Assembly (NCBI RefSeq): GCF_036345015.1
Contig: NZ_CP084098.1
Coordinates: forward strand, 744,001-808,000
Reading direction: 5' to 3'
Source of the DNA: Cyanobacterium sp. Dongsha4
GTDB taxonomy: Bacteria; Cyanobacteriota; Cyanobacteriia; Cyanobacteriales; Cyanobacteriaceae
DNA: 64,000 nt
This document shows positions 21,801 through 28,107 of this stretch, piece by piece. Positions within the stretch are counted from its first letter, which is position 1. Every line of letters starts with the position of its first letter. Both the position numbers and the translations under genes were made by a program. The notes under the pieces are model-generated. The model had not been told where the DNA came from and did not search any database. It saw only the letters and a list, made by a program, of their open reading frames with translations.

Positions 21801-24800
21801 TGTCTGATGATAACAAAGATATTATCCTTTATGTTACCTCTGATAATCCTCAAGACAGCAGTACTTGGTCTGACAATAATAGTGTCCCCGATAATAGTAA
21901 TAATGATAATACCAGTGATGATCGTATAGGAGCTGTAGTTTTTGAAGATAATTTATACATAGCCTTTAAGGGAAATGATAATGACAGTATCTACACAACT
22001 TATTATGATGGGGATAATTGGTCTACCACTTCAACTATTGATAGTCAAACTACTTATGCTGGTCCTTCTTTAATTGCCACAAATGAAACTCTCTATCTTT
22101 TCTATAAAAGTTCTTCTAGTGATGAGAGTATTTACTATACCTACGGTGACAATTGGGATAATATTGAGTATATTCCTAATCAGTCGTCATTCGATCGCAC
22201 CTCCCCTGCTTTCTTCAATCAAAGTATTTATATTGCCCATGTGGGGTATAACACTGACCAAAAAATCTATGTAACGGCATCTAACCCGATTTTTGAACCG
22301 AATCAAACTCAACAATTAGGCTCTCAATTACAAGGTATTGGAGACTTTAACGGTGATGGAATCGAAGATTATGGGGTTTTAGCTTCTGGTTATGCAACTT
22401 TTGGGGCGTTTAGGGGCTCTGATTTTAACAATAATCAAGGGGCATTATTTATCTACTATGGCTCAACTTCAGGCACGATTAACGACAATCCCAATGTAGT
22501 TTTAAATCCCCAATATAGTTCCACTAATTCCACTATCTATAATTTGTCTAACTTTACCGCTATTGGTGATGTTAACGGTGATGGTTATGATGACGTGGCA
22601 ATTTCCTCTCCCACTACTTCCTTAACCTCAGCAGATACCGAAGACGGCACTGTTTTTGTAGTATTTGGCGGTGCTAATTGGGGAAGTACCCATTCTGCTA
22701 CCAATCCCTTTGATTTAAACAGTTTAAGCAACAATCAATCTAACTCAAACACTAATAACTCCAATACCAATGGCTTTTTAATTACGGGTTTACCAGCATC
22801 TCAAGCGGGAATTTCCCTCAGTGGTGGAGAAGACGTGAATGGGGATAGCTTTGATGACTTTGTTATTGGCGCACCAGGGGATGATGATAACCTGAGTTAC
22901 GTTATCTTTGGCAGTGACTTTAATAACACTGTAACTCAAACAGGTACGATCGGATCTGATGTCATGATTGGCACAGCAACAGGGGAAAGTTTCCTCGCTG
23001 GAGAGGGAGATGATCAAATTTATACCAATGGCGGTATTGACGTAGTTTATGCAGGGTTAGGAGATGACTTTGTCACCGTTAATGATACCTATTTCCGTCG
23101 TTTAGATGGTGGTGCAGGTACAGATGTCTTAAGATTTGAGGGTTATAACGGACAAGATTGGGATTTAACTACCCTTTCCCCTGGTAATCGTTTACGCAAC
23201 TTCGAGATTTTAGTCACAGAAGGTTATGGTGCAAATACCCTTACCCTAAACTCTTCAACCGTCACCCAACTATCTCCTAATAACACTGTCACGGTGGTGA
23301 TGGATGCTAATGATACCCTCAATTTAAGTTCTGATTTTAGTCTTAACGGTACAGTGTATCAATATAATCAGAAGTTCGATCGCTATACCTCCAATACTTC
23401 CTCCGCTACGGTTTTACTAAATCGTATTATTGGTACAGCAACGGAAACATCTCAACTGGTACTAAACGAAGAAGGTAGCCTTGTGTTATTGTCTAGTGAT
23501 GGAGAACAACTTTGGACAGCAGAAAACAATGGCGTACAAGTAACGGGTGCAGTTCAAGCTCTTATGCAAACTGATGGTAACTTTGTTCTTTATAGTGAAG
23601 CACAACCCACCAATCAACCCGGCTCGGCACAATTTGCACTATGGGCAACAGGAACAAATAACAATGATTCTGGTACTTATTTACAACTAGGTGCTGATGG
23701 TGGCTTATATATCAAAAAATCATCAGGAGAAATACTTTCTACCCTTAACTCAGGTAATCCGAATATAAGTAATTCCAGTCGTTTAAATGAGCAACAAGAA
23801 TTGTCAGTCAGTGATTCTCTTTCAGCTACTACTACTGAAACCACTAATTTAATCAATGTTACTCAAAATGCTCCTTCTGATAACACTCCTGAAAATATTT
23901 TCACTTCCGAAATTACTGCTTCTTCCGTCAATTCTCAAACTACTACATCTTACACAGTTGATGAGTCTGATAACCAAATCGCTCAAAGTGTTTCCAGTTC
24001 AGTCTTTGGGGTATTAAATGCCAGTGACCCCACCGCTCCCACCCGTTTATCGGTATCGAATCCTACTGTCAATGAAGCCGATGGAGAAGTCCAATTTACC
24101 ATCCAACGCACGGGGAATTTAGATAAATATGTGGAAATTAGTTATTTAACCCAAGATGGAAGGGCAAAAAGTGGCAGTGACTATAATTCCGTAGTAGGCA
24201 AAGCAATATTCACACCGGGGCAAAACACAATTACGGTATCTGTTCCTTTAATACTCGATGATGTCTATACGGGTACAAGAGATTTTGGCTTGTTGGTAAC
24301 TCTTGAAGAAGAAAGTCTCAATCCTCTGACTAATGAGTTTCATGTTTATGTTGACTCTACCGATGGGCAAATTCGTAATTGGAATCACCTTAAAAATGAT
24401 CAACCTCTTAGTGTTATGGATGGTGTCTTAGAATTTCGTGTTCTTACTACCGATGGTAAAGGAGAAGTGAAACTCTATTTTGAGGGAGAGAGCAACTTTA
24501 ATAGTTATTATATCTTCAATAACCAAACCCAAACCTATGAAGTCTTTAAATTTAATGGCGATACGGGAGCAGAATTATTTGATGAAGATAGTGATGGTAA
24601 TTATGACGGAGTTATCTTACACCTTCAAGATGGTGATAAATACGATTTAGATGGTGCTGAAAATGGCATTGTTTTCAAACGAGGTTTCTTTGCCTTTGGT
24701 GATTCCCCAGAAATCATTTTAAATACCCCTATCTATCGTTTCCGCAATACGGATTACGACACAGGAACTTATCTTTACGCAGGGGAGACAGAAAGTCAAT

Positions 24801-25165
24801 CTGTCAGAGAAAACTATCCCAATTTTGTAGAGGAAGGATTAGCTTTTTACGTATCTGAGACAGAAGAAGATGGTTTAATTGCTTTCAATCGTTTCCAAAA
24901 CTTAGATTATCCCGGTAGCTATCTTTATGCAGGGGAGACAGAAAGTCAATCCATCAGAGAAAATTATCCCAATTTTGTGGAAGAAGGAATAGCCTTTTAT
25001 GCTTATCCTCAAGGTTCACAAATAGCTGATTCTATTTCTCGTTTCCAAAATACTGGTTTACCCGGCACTTATCTTTATACGGGGCAACCTGAAACAGATA
25101 ATGTCATTAACAACTATCACAACTTCAACCTTGAAGGTATAGCCTTTGAAGCGATTATGACCTAA
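12833..25165 (+). CDS. Giant multidomain exoprotein (SwmB-like/LamG/FG-GAP/Asp-box/RTX/B-lectin/Calx-beta)
   Basis: A 4110-residue protein, probably secreted or cell-surface. Approximate domains in order: 1-580 Asn/Ser-rich beta region; 586-1150 about five SwmB-like Ig modules (ITLVFDQNLTNNGVTNSDFT); 1356-1546 LamG/concanavalin-like module; 1790-2310, 2630-2820 and 3160-3360 FG-GAP propeller repeats with calcium loops such as DVDGDGYDDLVIGD; 2330-2620 and 2850-3150 sialidase-type Asp-boxes (SSDNGKTWSG, STDNGQSWSS, STDGVNWEG); 3370-3416 RTX nonapeptides (GEGDDQIYTNG, GLGDDFV); 3537-3640 bulb-lectin fold; 3737-3830 Calx-beta; 3910-4110 three repeats of about 50 residues (RFRNTDYDTGTYLYAG). There is no signal peptide (MSINLASSQSALVTDS) and no TM segment, so type I secretion through a C-terminal signal is likely. 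Preceded by a good Shine-Dalgarno. Probable roles are adhesion, sugar binding or motility, as for SwmB; no active site could be defended. Confidence 0.88.
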   Translation: MSINLASSQSALVTDSYGISHIVWADTENGYIWHAVYDSNSETWKDAEAIAFTGNKPVTSINLVANENLIDGQNPGLAVVWQQGNLNDSDFYYTAAQYDSNADLQWLDTPQALTSDQVGDLEPTVTVNDSGEVIVIGSKVNFDNVANLSIKEDTDFYTQKFSVSSSQFSTNTTTITPNAPYSPQLTTDGLVNLGVLTNTTPTTQEAVQSSNESSGQGISSETEEQPGQEPVGSWNAQLFFASSLLKDWDLMHSVPNSGFLRSLITPFMKNWEIIGTISGGTNFGWGNDEPSIFLKTNATVEWETLKEFSLKEDFGLPWDIKLTTFNRTGNFVADSSGNIFAPKSKATTISESPIIVSFDLDSTYDFDTNSPYDLIDVYDVLSLSASVKFPIVSLIETAGFFSLDATGSLGIGFNFLGEAIEGETYSPQTLGGALTVIGTNAFADAALLALTYNDKEALAGAIAADIAFNVADTFASFINGTLEGLEPSGSISFPVFSTGVVGKAQIPHVPILSADINGGVRTAFNWGIGDTDNTISLTFPIGFEVKIGPLGFGFNYNPGWLWDISNGNNNEENSSVSSETDSSELSAQVSGSLITLNFASSLSAIPQPEDFTVSTTDINGNITNIPVFNVIQGNSDTSLILQLENSIPISENLDYTSSDNPQPTSNAVTLSFTNNDNITDSEGNPIANISSIAVSNVTPATLAYQYNPTSGNSQNYINPTLLLAFNTPLDTSINPDLDRISVTSNNTALSVESATVTNNGVLLTFASSVTNQSLQNVSISYNDSSSLGDNPLKDSNGGAIVSFTIQNGVSTQVFQSSIFISNNNSNLQLSDNIANYDITVTNSDGTTVNNVTVQRVSITGEDIILNLNQSITPDQTVSIRYNNQNISNSFVTGITPPAVTTQSLMANIEADLGQDSAPFIVSGGSSPLLAWIAEVPPLDAIAGFVNGQNVTLNFIDELGNGTDVPNPNQFTISDSDNNSYTVGNVSVSGNSLNLTLDTAVSEDTQLNISYNLSNPTANNTNLFLNNSFTNTTLWINEFSDFALTNTTNKTNPPVILGAGAVVENNTSNQITLVFDQNLTNNGVTNSDFTVESNGQVFAIEANVQVNDNSIILTVQPPEGANLISNGDIVTVSYTGNSLSSSNGNVVNFNNQPVITSPSTPTTVIKYALLDYSDTNLVSNISSIPGAGGFNFNPVGAYDSTNDITVLVWSNADSSDINTNLTPGEFYTDDETTLINESFNQSDIYYSIYNSTTGNWTIASPIAQQEGSEGKIVIGEWINNQLMAAWINYNNGESTIYWSSLTYNNGEATWSSPEILYADANPDPLTELSIVTIDGKPTVLWTETQSTSYSLLTLEESPLLYYRLAETSGTTLVNEGIYGAGGNGTYSSSVTFDEVGALENTTTNQGDANPAVLFNNGDSATSVTIPLSGTSFSVEFWFKVPSLPSNTLDLVSASGLMNVTLNNSGLSLNINGSALNSDEFTPSANEWFYVVATYNGETNTANLYVNGDNVGSLDNVDLTIPSSTSLTLAGSSNDSVYLDEVAFYRQALTYNDTPDISDFGNLTASQISQLFFNTSQIGNKYNSQYITPLPSGPNTNYVSYDGDSWSVPSVINPSYKPIATQLSDANNTQWDVTSYTTANSSGYVNPNGNADIFLSLNLGNQVTGNKISSIVVTATNSNNETVKWSVGNTNGYQLAVVEGDKLLNPVNPDGSFDYTILSPSVDLDLFLDAGSNSFPSGTSFTVTINYNTGNPTTQTVQAEDVTSETTTINSNQVLGIATVTEANDSSLALIDSGFIINTSNPSMGYVITNGDFNNDGKLDVVVGNRGYTDTSGNVLGQGTIQILFNGGAVLSNSETNPLTTTDLSGNPNGILITGLSDTGQANGDYPFSMATGDVDGDGYDDLVIGDANANQVYVIYGLEMKAGTTIDVNSLGNQGYIINHSLNNIGFGYSVAVGNFNGSTYNLSGNLNGKPIANDIAIGSPGANNGNGAVYVAFDGSSNLSTIYDSQQDGELAGYSLTVSSAFSKTTLSSQKTFTGNKTNTDDLIIGAIAFSGDVTNQWNGLDGLPPSANSTDNPAGQSYPSTSTAELGAVYVYQSNGTETLTEYVTYLGSNLPSSNGTANNSNAGYALNSTDLDGDHINDLAISAPGGANNNGLIYVLKGGTISQNNNPQNLDAVTNLAIVGGLDFSQTGAIITSVGDVNHDQHQDFLITAPQGANGTGQGYVLFGGSQNLNLNDIGTIFDLNVTASDSKTTFLLNGDQPYQLVGAAASGIGDVNGDGVDDFMISAPNAGQLYTIYGHPWLADDGSIKLADISGDNGFVIDGDLYTIDVDTEIYQIPNQEANSSPALINYNGTLYLAYKGDDNSQIYLTTSSDNGKTWSGAIELPSGMTTNVSPSIAFYNGVLYLAYQGGNNQLNITYSTDNGQSWSSQYTVDQYSSAGFSLVEYGGELIVFFVSNDSNDSNKDIFYITSSNPESSSSWSTNYSLNNPNGGTSFPNQTSSSSVDATVLNNNLFVTYRGSDNNYYITSTSDTDLTNLSWSVNGIPISNGNTPLELTSGENELYLTYTDSLNQIYVGTSSDGDSWSNFENIADQTSSYTPSGTFLSGQLYLGYAGENQDIYVTALEGSLPLIGNGNNVVILGDVNGDGFADVLSGGSEKGGVLIFGSSTTNLLDASTGTDDIVITVSNGTISEFVALGDINGDGLQDLGVIDNNNNFYVQLGSRTLPTLGSTISLGNPLQTSIINGFAVGDYNGDGYGDVVLRSSDGVWTLYHGSSSGGLNSTTTTFSGLTGNGLGDINGDGYSDVGNGNQNANFNSINGVGNGQFTVSLGDNQGNSSINPPTAVLEQALINSEWTDQYSFSGQSAELAPTLVEFNGYLYMLYNATDRVDGNSNTLWMQRSTDGVNWEGLTNLGSSFETYYQPSLAVFDNTLYLAFTATNNEIILASAVTDDSDLGLNFNSDSGVFYQIAGNTSQQGPTLVSYNNELYTFFLSDDNKDIILYVTSDNPQDSSTWSDNNSVPDNSNNDNTSDDRIGAVVFEDNLYIAFKGNDNDSIYTTYYDGDNWSTTSTIDSQTTYAGPSLIATNETLYLFYKSSSSDESIYYTYGDNWDNIEYIPNQSSFDRTSPAFFNQSIYIAHVGYNTDQKIYVTASNPIFEPNQTQQLGSQLQGIGDFNGDGIEDYGVLASGYATFGAFRGSDFNNNQGALFIYYGSTSGTINDNPNVVLNPQYSSTNSTIYNLSNFTAIGDVNGDGYDDVAISSPTTSLTSADTEDGTVFVVFGGANWGSTHSATNPFDLNSLSNNQSNSNTNNSNTNGFLITGLPASQAGISLSGGEDVNGDSFDDFVIGAPGDDDNLSYVIFGSDFNNTVTQTGTIGSDVMIGTATGESFLAGEGDDQIYTNGGIDVVYAGLGDDFVTVNDTYFRRLDGGAGTDVLRFEGYNGQDWDLTTLSPGNRLRNFEILVTEGYGANTLTLNSSTVTQLSPNNTVTVVMDANDTLNLSSDFSLNGTVYQYNQKFDRYTSNTSSATVLLNRIIGTATETSQLVLNEEGSLVLLSSDGEQLWTAENNGVQVTGAVQALMQTDGNFVLYSEAQPTNQPGSAQFALWATGTNNNDSGTYLQLGADGGLYIKKSSGEILSTLNSGNPNISNSSRLNEQQELSVSDSLSATTTETTNLINVTQNAPSDNTPENIFTSEITASSVNSQTTTSYTVDESDNQIAQSVSSSVFGVLNASDPTAPTRLSVSNPTVNEADGEVQFTIQRTGNLDKYVEISYLTQDGRAKSGSDYNSVVGKAIFTPGQNTITVSVPLILDDVYTGTRDFGLLVTLEEESLNPLTNEFHVYVDSTDGQIRNWNHLKNDQPLSVMDGVLEFRVLTTDGKGEVKLYFEGESNFNSYYIFNNQTQTYEVFKFNGDTGAELFDEDSDGNYDGVILHLQDGDKYDLDGAENGIVFKRGFFAFGDSPEIILNTPIYRFRNTDYDTGTYLYAGETESQSVRENYPNFVEEGLAFYVSETEEDGLIAFNRFQNLDYPGSYLYAGETESQSIRENYPNFVEEGIAFYAYPQGSQIADSISRFQNTGLPGTYLYTGQPETDNVINNYHNFNLEGIAFEAIMT
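24721..25162 (+). repeat. Three in-gene C-terminal repeats, about 50 codons
   Basis: Three copies of a module reading YRFRNTDYDTGTYLYAGETE, NRFQNLDYPGSYLYAGETE and SRFQNTGLPGTYLYTGQPE, each followed by a NYPNF/NYHNF and EEG(L/I)AF stretch. The first two are nearly identical at DNA level: the string AGGGGAGACAGAAAGTCAAT occurs at 24781 and again at 24931, exactly 150 nt apart. This points to a recent tandem duplication; the third copy is more diverged. Confidence 0.9.
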
Positions 25166-25184
25166 AACTAAACTATAATTCTAG

Positions 25185-25202
25185 GGTGGGTAAATGCCCA
25201 CC
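25185..25202. terminator. Hairpin between convergent exoprotein gene and ctaE
   Basis: GGTGGGTA-AA-TGCCCACC forms an 8-bp stem with one G-T pair, 20 nt after the giant gene stop and 10 nt before the ctaE stop. It is also a copy of the dispersed GTGGGCA palindrome. Only TTTTAT follows on the plus strand, so a terminator role in either direction is possible but weak. Confidence 0.5.
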
Positions 25203-25211
25203 ACTTTTATC

Positions 25212-25829
25212 TTATAGTAACGGTAATAAATACACTAGAACAAAAAGGATAATCCAAACTACATCGACAAAATGCCAATATAATTCAGAGGCTTCTACAC
25301 CAAAATGCTTACTGGCGGTATAATGACCTTCGGAACGCGATCGCACTAACACCGCCAAAGTGAAAAGTAAACCTGCGGTAACGTGTAAACCGTGAAAACC
25401 AGTCAAGACATAAAAACAACTAGCAAAAAGGTTGTCAGTTAAACCGAAACCAGTGTGCATATATTCATAACCTTGACCAATTAAAAAGATTATACCCATG
25501 ATTGCGGTGAGGGCAAACCAAAACTGTAAACCCTTGACATCATTATTTCTAATAGCGGACTGTCCTTTGTGCATAACAAAACTACTAGACACAAGAATAA
25601 TGGTATTAATGGCTGGTAAACCCAATTCTAACTCAATACCATCCATAGGCCATTCTGGTAAAGTAGCATAATAGATCATATAGGCACTAAAAAGCCCAAA
25701 AAAGATCATACTTTCTGCCACTAAAAACAAGACTAACCCAAACATTCTATGATCAGGGTGGCCATGATGATGCCCTGATTCGGCTTCATAGCCTACGGTA
25801 ACTTGATTTTCTATTGCTGAACTTTGCAT
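25212..25829 (-). CDS. ctaE: Cytochrome c oxidase subunit III
   Basis: Subunit III of the aa3-type cytochrome c oxidase in the cyanobacterial respiratory chain. The 205 residues have five predicted TM helices: MFGLVLFLVAESMIFFGLFS, then near 70-90, 98-118, 130-155 and 180-203. It ends with the conserved ASELYWHFVDVVWIILFVLV, containing the HFVD motif of subunit III. The length suits the short five-helix bacterial form. It is the last gene of a ctaC-ctaD-ctaE cluster transcribed on the minus strand, but is separated from ctaD by an S23-type gene and heptamer repeats, which is unusual. Its start at 25829 is 25 nt beyond the S23 stop. Confidence 0.95.
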   Translation of the reverse strand: MQSSAIENQVTVGYEAESGHHHGHPDHRMFGLVLFLVAESMIFFGLFSAYMIYYATLPEWPMDGIELELGLPAINTIILVSSSFVMHKGQSAIRNNDVKGLQFWFALTAIMGIIFLIGQGYEYMHTGFGLTDNLFASCFYVLTGFHGLHVTAGLLFTLAVLVRSRSEGHYTASKHFGVEASELYWHFVDVVWIILFVLVYLLPLL

Positions 25830-25854
25830 AATACATTAATCAGTTTGTGAGTGT

Positions 25855-26259
25855 TTATTTTTTTCTGGTTTTGGCAGTTCGGAGTTCGGAGTTCAGGGTT
25901 CGGAGTTTTTCTTTGATTGTTTTTGTGATACTAACTAGGATTTTGATGATAATATCGTTTTCAGCCCTTAAAGAAGTCACTTTTTCTGGAGGAATAACTC
26001 CCGATTCAACCAAAACAATCAGCCAATATTCTGATTCTCTGGCTTCTTTCAGAGATATTTCCATTTTATGAAGAAAGTCTTTATCACTTTGTGCTGACTG
26101 TGCTTCTCTAACATTCGCCCCAATACTTGTACCACTGCGGATTAGTTGAGATGCTAGTATTTTAGCAATACCTCCTGATGAATCAAGAAATTGACAAAGT
26201 TTGACAACTCTTACGGCAAAATTAAGTGTTCTTTCTTGAATGGGTTGATTATCCGTCAT
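25855..26259 (-). CDS. Four-helix-bundle protein of the S23/IVP family
   Basis: Small helical protein (134 residues) of the family encoded in intervening sequences of 23S rRNA genes and often free-standing elsewhere. Its molecular role is not established; pentamer-forming homologues suggest nucleic-acid or scaffold binding. Family hallmarks are visible: NFAVRVVKLCQFL (13-25), QLIRSGTSIGANVREAQSAQ (38-57), DFLHKMEISLKEARESEYWL (61-80) and a final long helix. The gene sits between ctaD and ctaE. Heptamer arrays lie upstream (26279-26346) and overlap its 3' end, so that the C-terminal residues LRTLNSELRT are read from CTCCGAA-type heptamers. This suggests the gene arrived with, or was later extended by, the repeat. 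Co-transcription with the oxidase genes is likely. Confidence 0.87.
   Translation of the reverse strand: MTDNQPIQERTLNFAVRVVKLCQFLDSSGGIAKILASQLIRSGTSIGANVREAQSAQSDKDFLHKMEISLKEARESEYWLIVLVESGVIPPEKVTSLRAENDIIIKILVSITKTIKEKLRTLNSELRTAKTRKK
25876..25907. repeat. STRR heptamers overlapping the S23 gene 3' end
   Basis: Heptamers of the series CTCCGAA, CCCTGAA, CTCCGAA, CTCCGAA (minus-strand reading) lie inside the last codons of the S23 gene and encode its C-terminal LRTLNSELRT. Confidence 0.85.
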
Positions 26260-26278
26260 AAAATCCTTTCCTGATCTT

Positions 26279-26346
26279 AACCCTGAACTCTTAACTCCTA
26301 ACTCTGAGCCCTAAACTCCGAACCCCGAACCCCGAACCCCGAACTC
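26279..26346. repeat. STRR heptamer array abutting the ctaD stop codon
   Basis: About nine heptamers (CCCTGAA, CTCTTAA, CTCCTAA, CTCTGAG, CCCTAAA, CTCCGAA, then three CCCCGAA) run up to the ctaD stop codon, complementary to TCA at 26345-26347. The array fills the spacer between ctaD and the S23 gene. It is the longest of this type in the window. Confidence 0.9.
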
Positions 26347-27991
26347 ATTTAGCACTGACTTCCGCTAACATATCCTTGACGGTTTCGTCTTCTGAATCTG
26401 ACTCGCTATCAATACCGTAGTCATAGGGACCACTCCATAAAATGGGTTCTTCTTCAAAATTTTCAATGATTGGAGGTGAAGCAGTTTGCCATTCAAGGGT
26501 TAAAGCCTTCCAAGGATTACGCTCTGCTTGTGTGCCTTTGGATAAACTCCAAGCCATATTAATCAAAAAAGGAATAGTGGAAACTGCTAAAGTGTAAGCT
26601 CCTGCGGTACTAAGTAAGTTCAAAGGTTGAAATTCTACATCATAAAGGGCGATACGGCGATTCATCCCCATTAAGCCTAGTTGGTGCATGGGCATAAAGG
26701 TAATGTTTAATCCTAAGAAAGTGAGGATAAAATGTAATTTTCCTAAACCTTCGTGATAGTTTTTACCCGTAATTTTGGGAAACCAGTGATAAAACCCTGC
26801 AAACAAGGCTAAAGCTGATCCCCCAAATAAGACATAGTGGAAATGTCCCACCACAAAATAAGTATCATGGACATGAATATCAAAAGGTACAGAAGCCACC
26901 ATTACCCCTGTTAAACCACCGATTAAGAAAGAAGACACAAAACCCACTGCAAATAACATGGGAGTATTTAATTCGATTTTTCCGCCCCACATAGTAGCAC
27001 ACCAACTGAAGATTTTAATCCCCGTAGGAACAGCAATTAACATGGTTGTTGCCATAAAGAACATTCTTAACCAACCGGGAGTGCCACTGGTAAACATATG
27101 GTGAGCCCAGACGATTAAACCGAGGAAACTAATGGCTAAACTAGAATATGCGATCGCACGATAACCGAAAATAGGCTTACGGGAATGCACGGGAATAACC
27201 TCAGAAACTACCCCAAAGAAGGGTAAAATCATGATATAAACTGCAGGGTGAGAGTAGAACCAGAAAAGATGCTGATAGACTACAGGATCGCCCCCTCCCG
27301 AAGGATTAAAGAAACTTGTACCTGCGATTAAGTCAAAGGAAAGAAGAATTAACGCTCCTGCTAATACGGGAGTGGATAACAGAATTAAAGCAGAAGTTGC
27401 CAACATAGACCAACAGAATAAAGGCATACTGTGCAAATCCATGTCTTTAATACGCATTCTGAGGATAGTAGTGGCGAAGTTAATACCCCCTAAAATGGAA
27501 GAAGTACCCAATAACAGGATACTCAAAATCCAAAATTCTTCTCCCCATTTACCAGTCATTAAACTTAAAGGAGGGTAAGAAGTCCAACCAGATTGAGGTG
27601 CACCCACCAAAAAGCTACTGATTAATAATACTCCTCCCGGAGGCACTAACCAAAAAGCAACGGCATTTAAACGAGGGAAAGCCATATCTTCTGCCCCAAT
27701 CATCAAAGGAATGAGATAATTGGCAAAAGCCGCTCCTGCGGGTACAATCCAAAGGAAAATCATGATCGTACCGTGAAGGGTAAACATTTGATTGTATAAC
27801 TCAGGAGAGATAAAATCAGGATCAGGAGTAGCTAACTCCGTGCGCACCACTTCAGCGAATGCACCACCGATAAAATAAAAGAGAAAGGAAGTCACGAGAT
27901 ACTGAATACCGATGACCTTGTGATCTGTGTTAAAGGTAAAGTAATCTATTAATTTCCTCTGTTTATGATTAGATGTTGTTGTATTGCTCAT
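26345..27991 (-). CDS. ctaD: Cytochrome c oxidase subunit I (aa3 type)
   Basis: Catalytic subunit I of cytochrome c oxidase, reducing oxygen to water and pumping protons; 548 residues with about 12 TM helices. Metal ligands are all present: His73 (heme a, in FTLHGTIMIFLW), His248 with cross-linking Tyr252 (WFYSHPAVY), His297-His298 (CuB, in WAHHMFTSG), His383 (heme a3) and His385 (heme a) in VVGHFHYVLFG. A Lys/Asp/Glu-rich C-terminal tail ends in EVSAK. It lies second in the ctaC-ctaD-ctaE cluster. The stop codon directly touches a heptamer repeat array. The conserved His and Tyr set excludes a quinol-only bo3 call by itself, but the CuA-bearing ctaC next door supports a cytochrome c oxidase. 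Confidence 0.97.
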   Translation of the reverse strand: MSNTTTSNHKQRKLIDYFTFNTDHKVIGIQYLVTSFLFYFIGGAFAEVVRTELATPDPDFISPELYNQMFTLHGTIMIFLWIVPAGAAFANYLIPLMIGAEDMAFPRLNAVAFWLVPPGGVLLISSFLVGAPQSGWTSYPPLSLMTGKWGEEFWILSILLLGTSSILGGINFATTILRMRIKDMDLHSMPLFCWSMLATSALILLSTPVLAGALILLSFDLIAGTSFFNPSGGGDPVVYQHLFWFYSHPAVYIMILPFFGVVSEVIPVHSRKPIFGYRAIAYSSLAISFLGLIVWAHHMFTSGTPGWLRMFFMATTMLIAVPTGIKIFSWCATMWGGKIELNTPMLFAVGFVSSFLIGGLTGVMVASVPFDIHVHDTYFVVGHFHYVLFGGSALALFAGFYHWFPKITGKNYHEGLGKLHFILTFLGLNITFMPMHQLGLMGMNRRIALYDVEFQPLNLLSTAGAYTLAVSTIPFLINMAWSLSKGTQAERNPWKALTLEWQTASPPIIENFEEEPILWSGPYDYGIDSESDSEDETVKDMLAEVSAK

Positions 27992-28076
27992 AAATTAGAT
28001 TGAGATTAAAAATGTTATTGATGAGAGAGGTTTCAGGTATTGGGTGTCAGGTGAATAAATAATTAAGAATAAAAAA

Positions 28077-28107
28077 CTCCGAACTCCGAACCACGAACCC
28101 CGAACTC
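28077..28107. repeat. STRR heptamer array abutting the ctaC stop codon
   Basis: CTCCGAA, CTCCGAA, CCACGAA, CCCCGAA, CTC run directly into the ctaC stop (TTA at 28108-28110). A second, looser repeat series (TTTCAGG, TGTCAGG) occurs around 28030-28052 in the same spacer. Confidence 0.88.

Noticed and set aside
12833..25165. Calling the first giant protein a sialidase because of Asp-boxes
   Set aside because: Asp-boxes are structural; no catalytic Arg triad, Tyr/Glu pair or FRIP motif could be identified.
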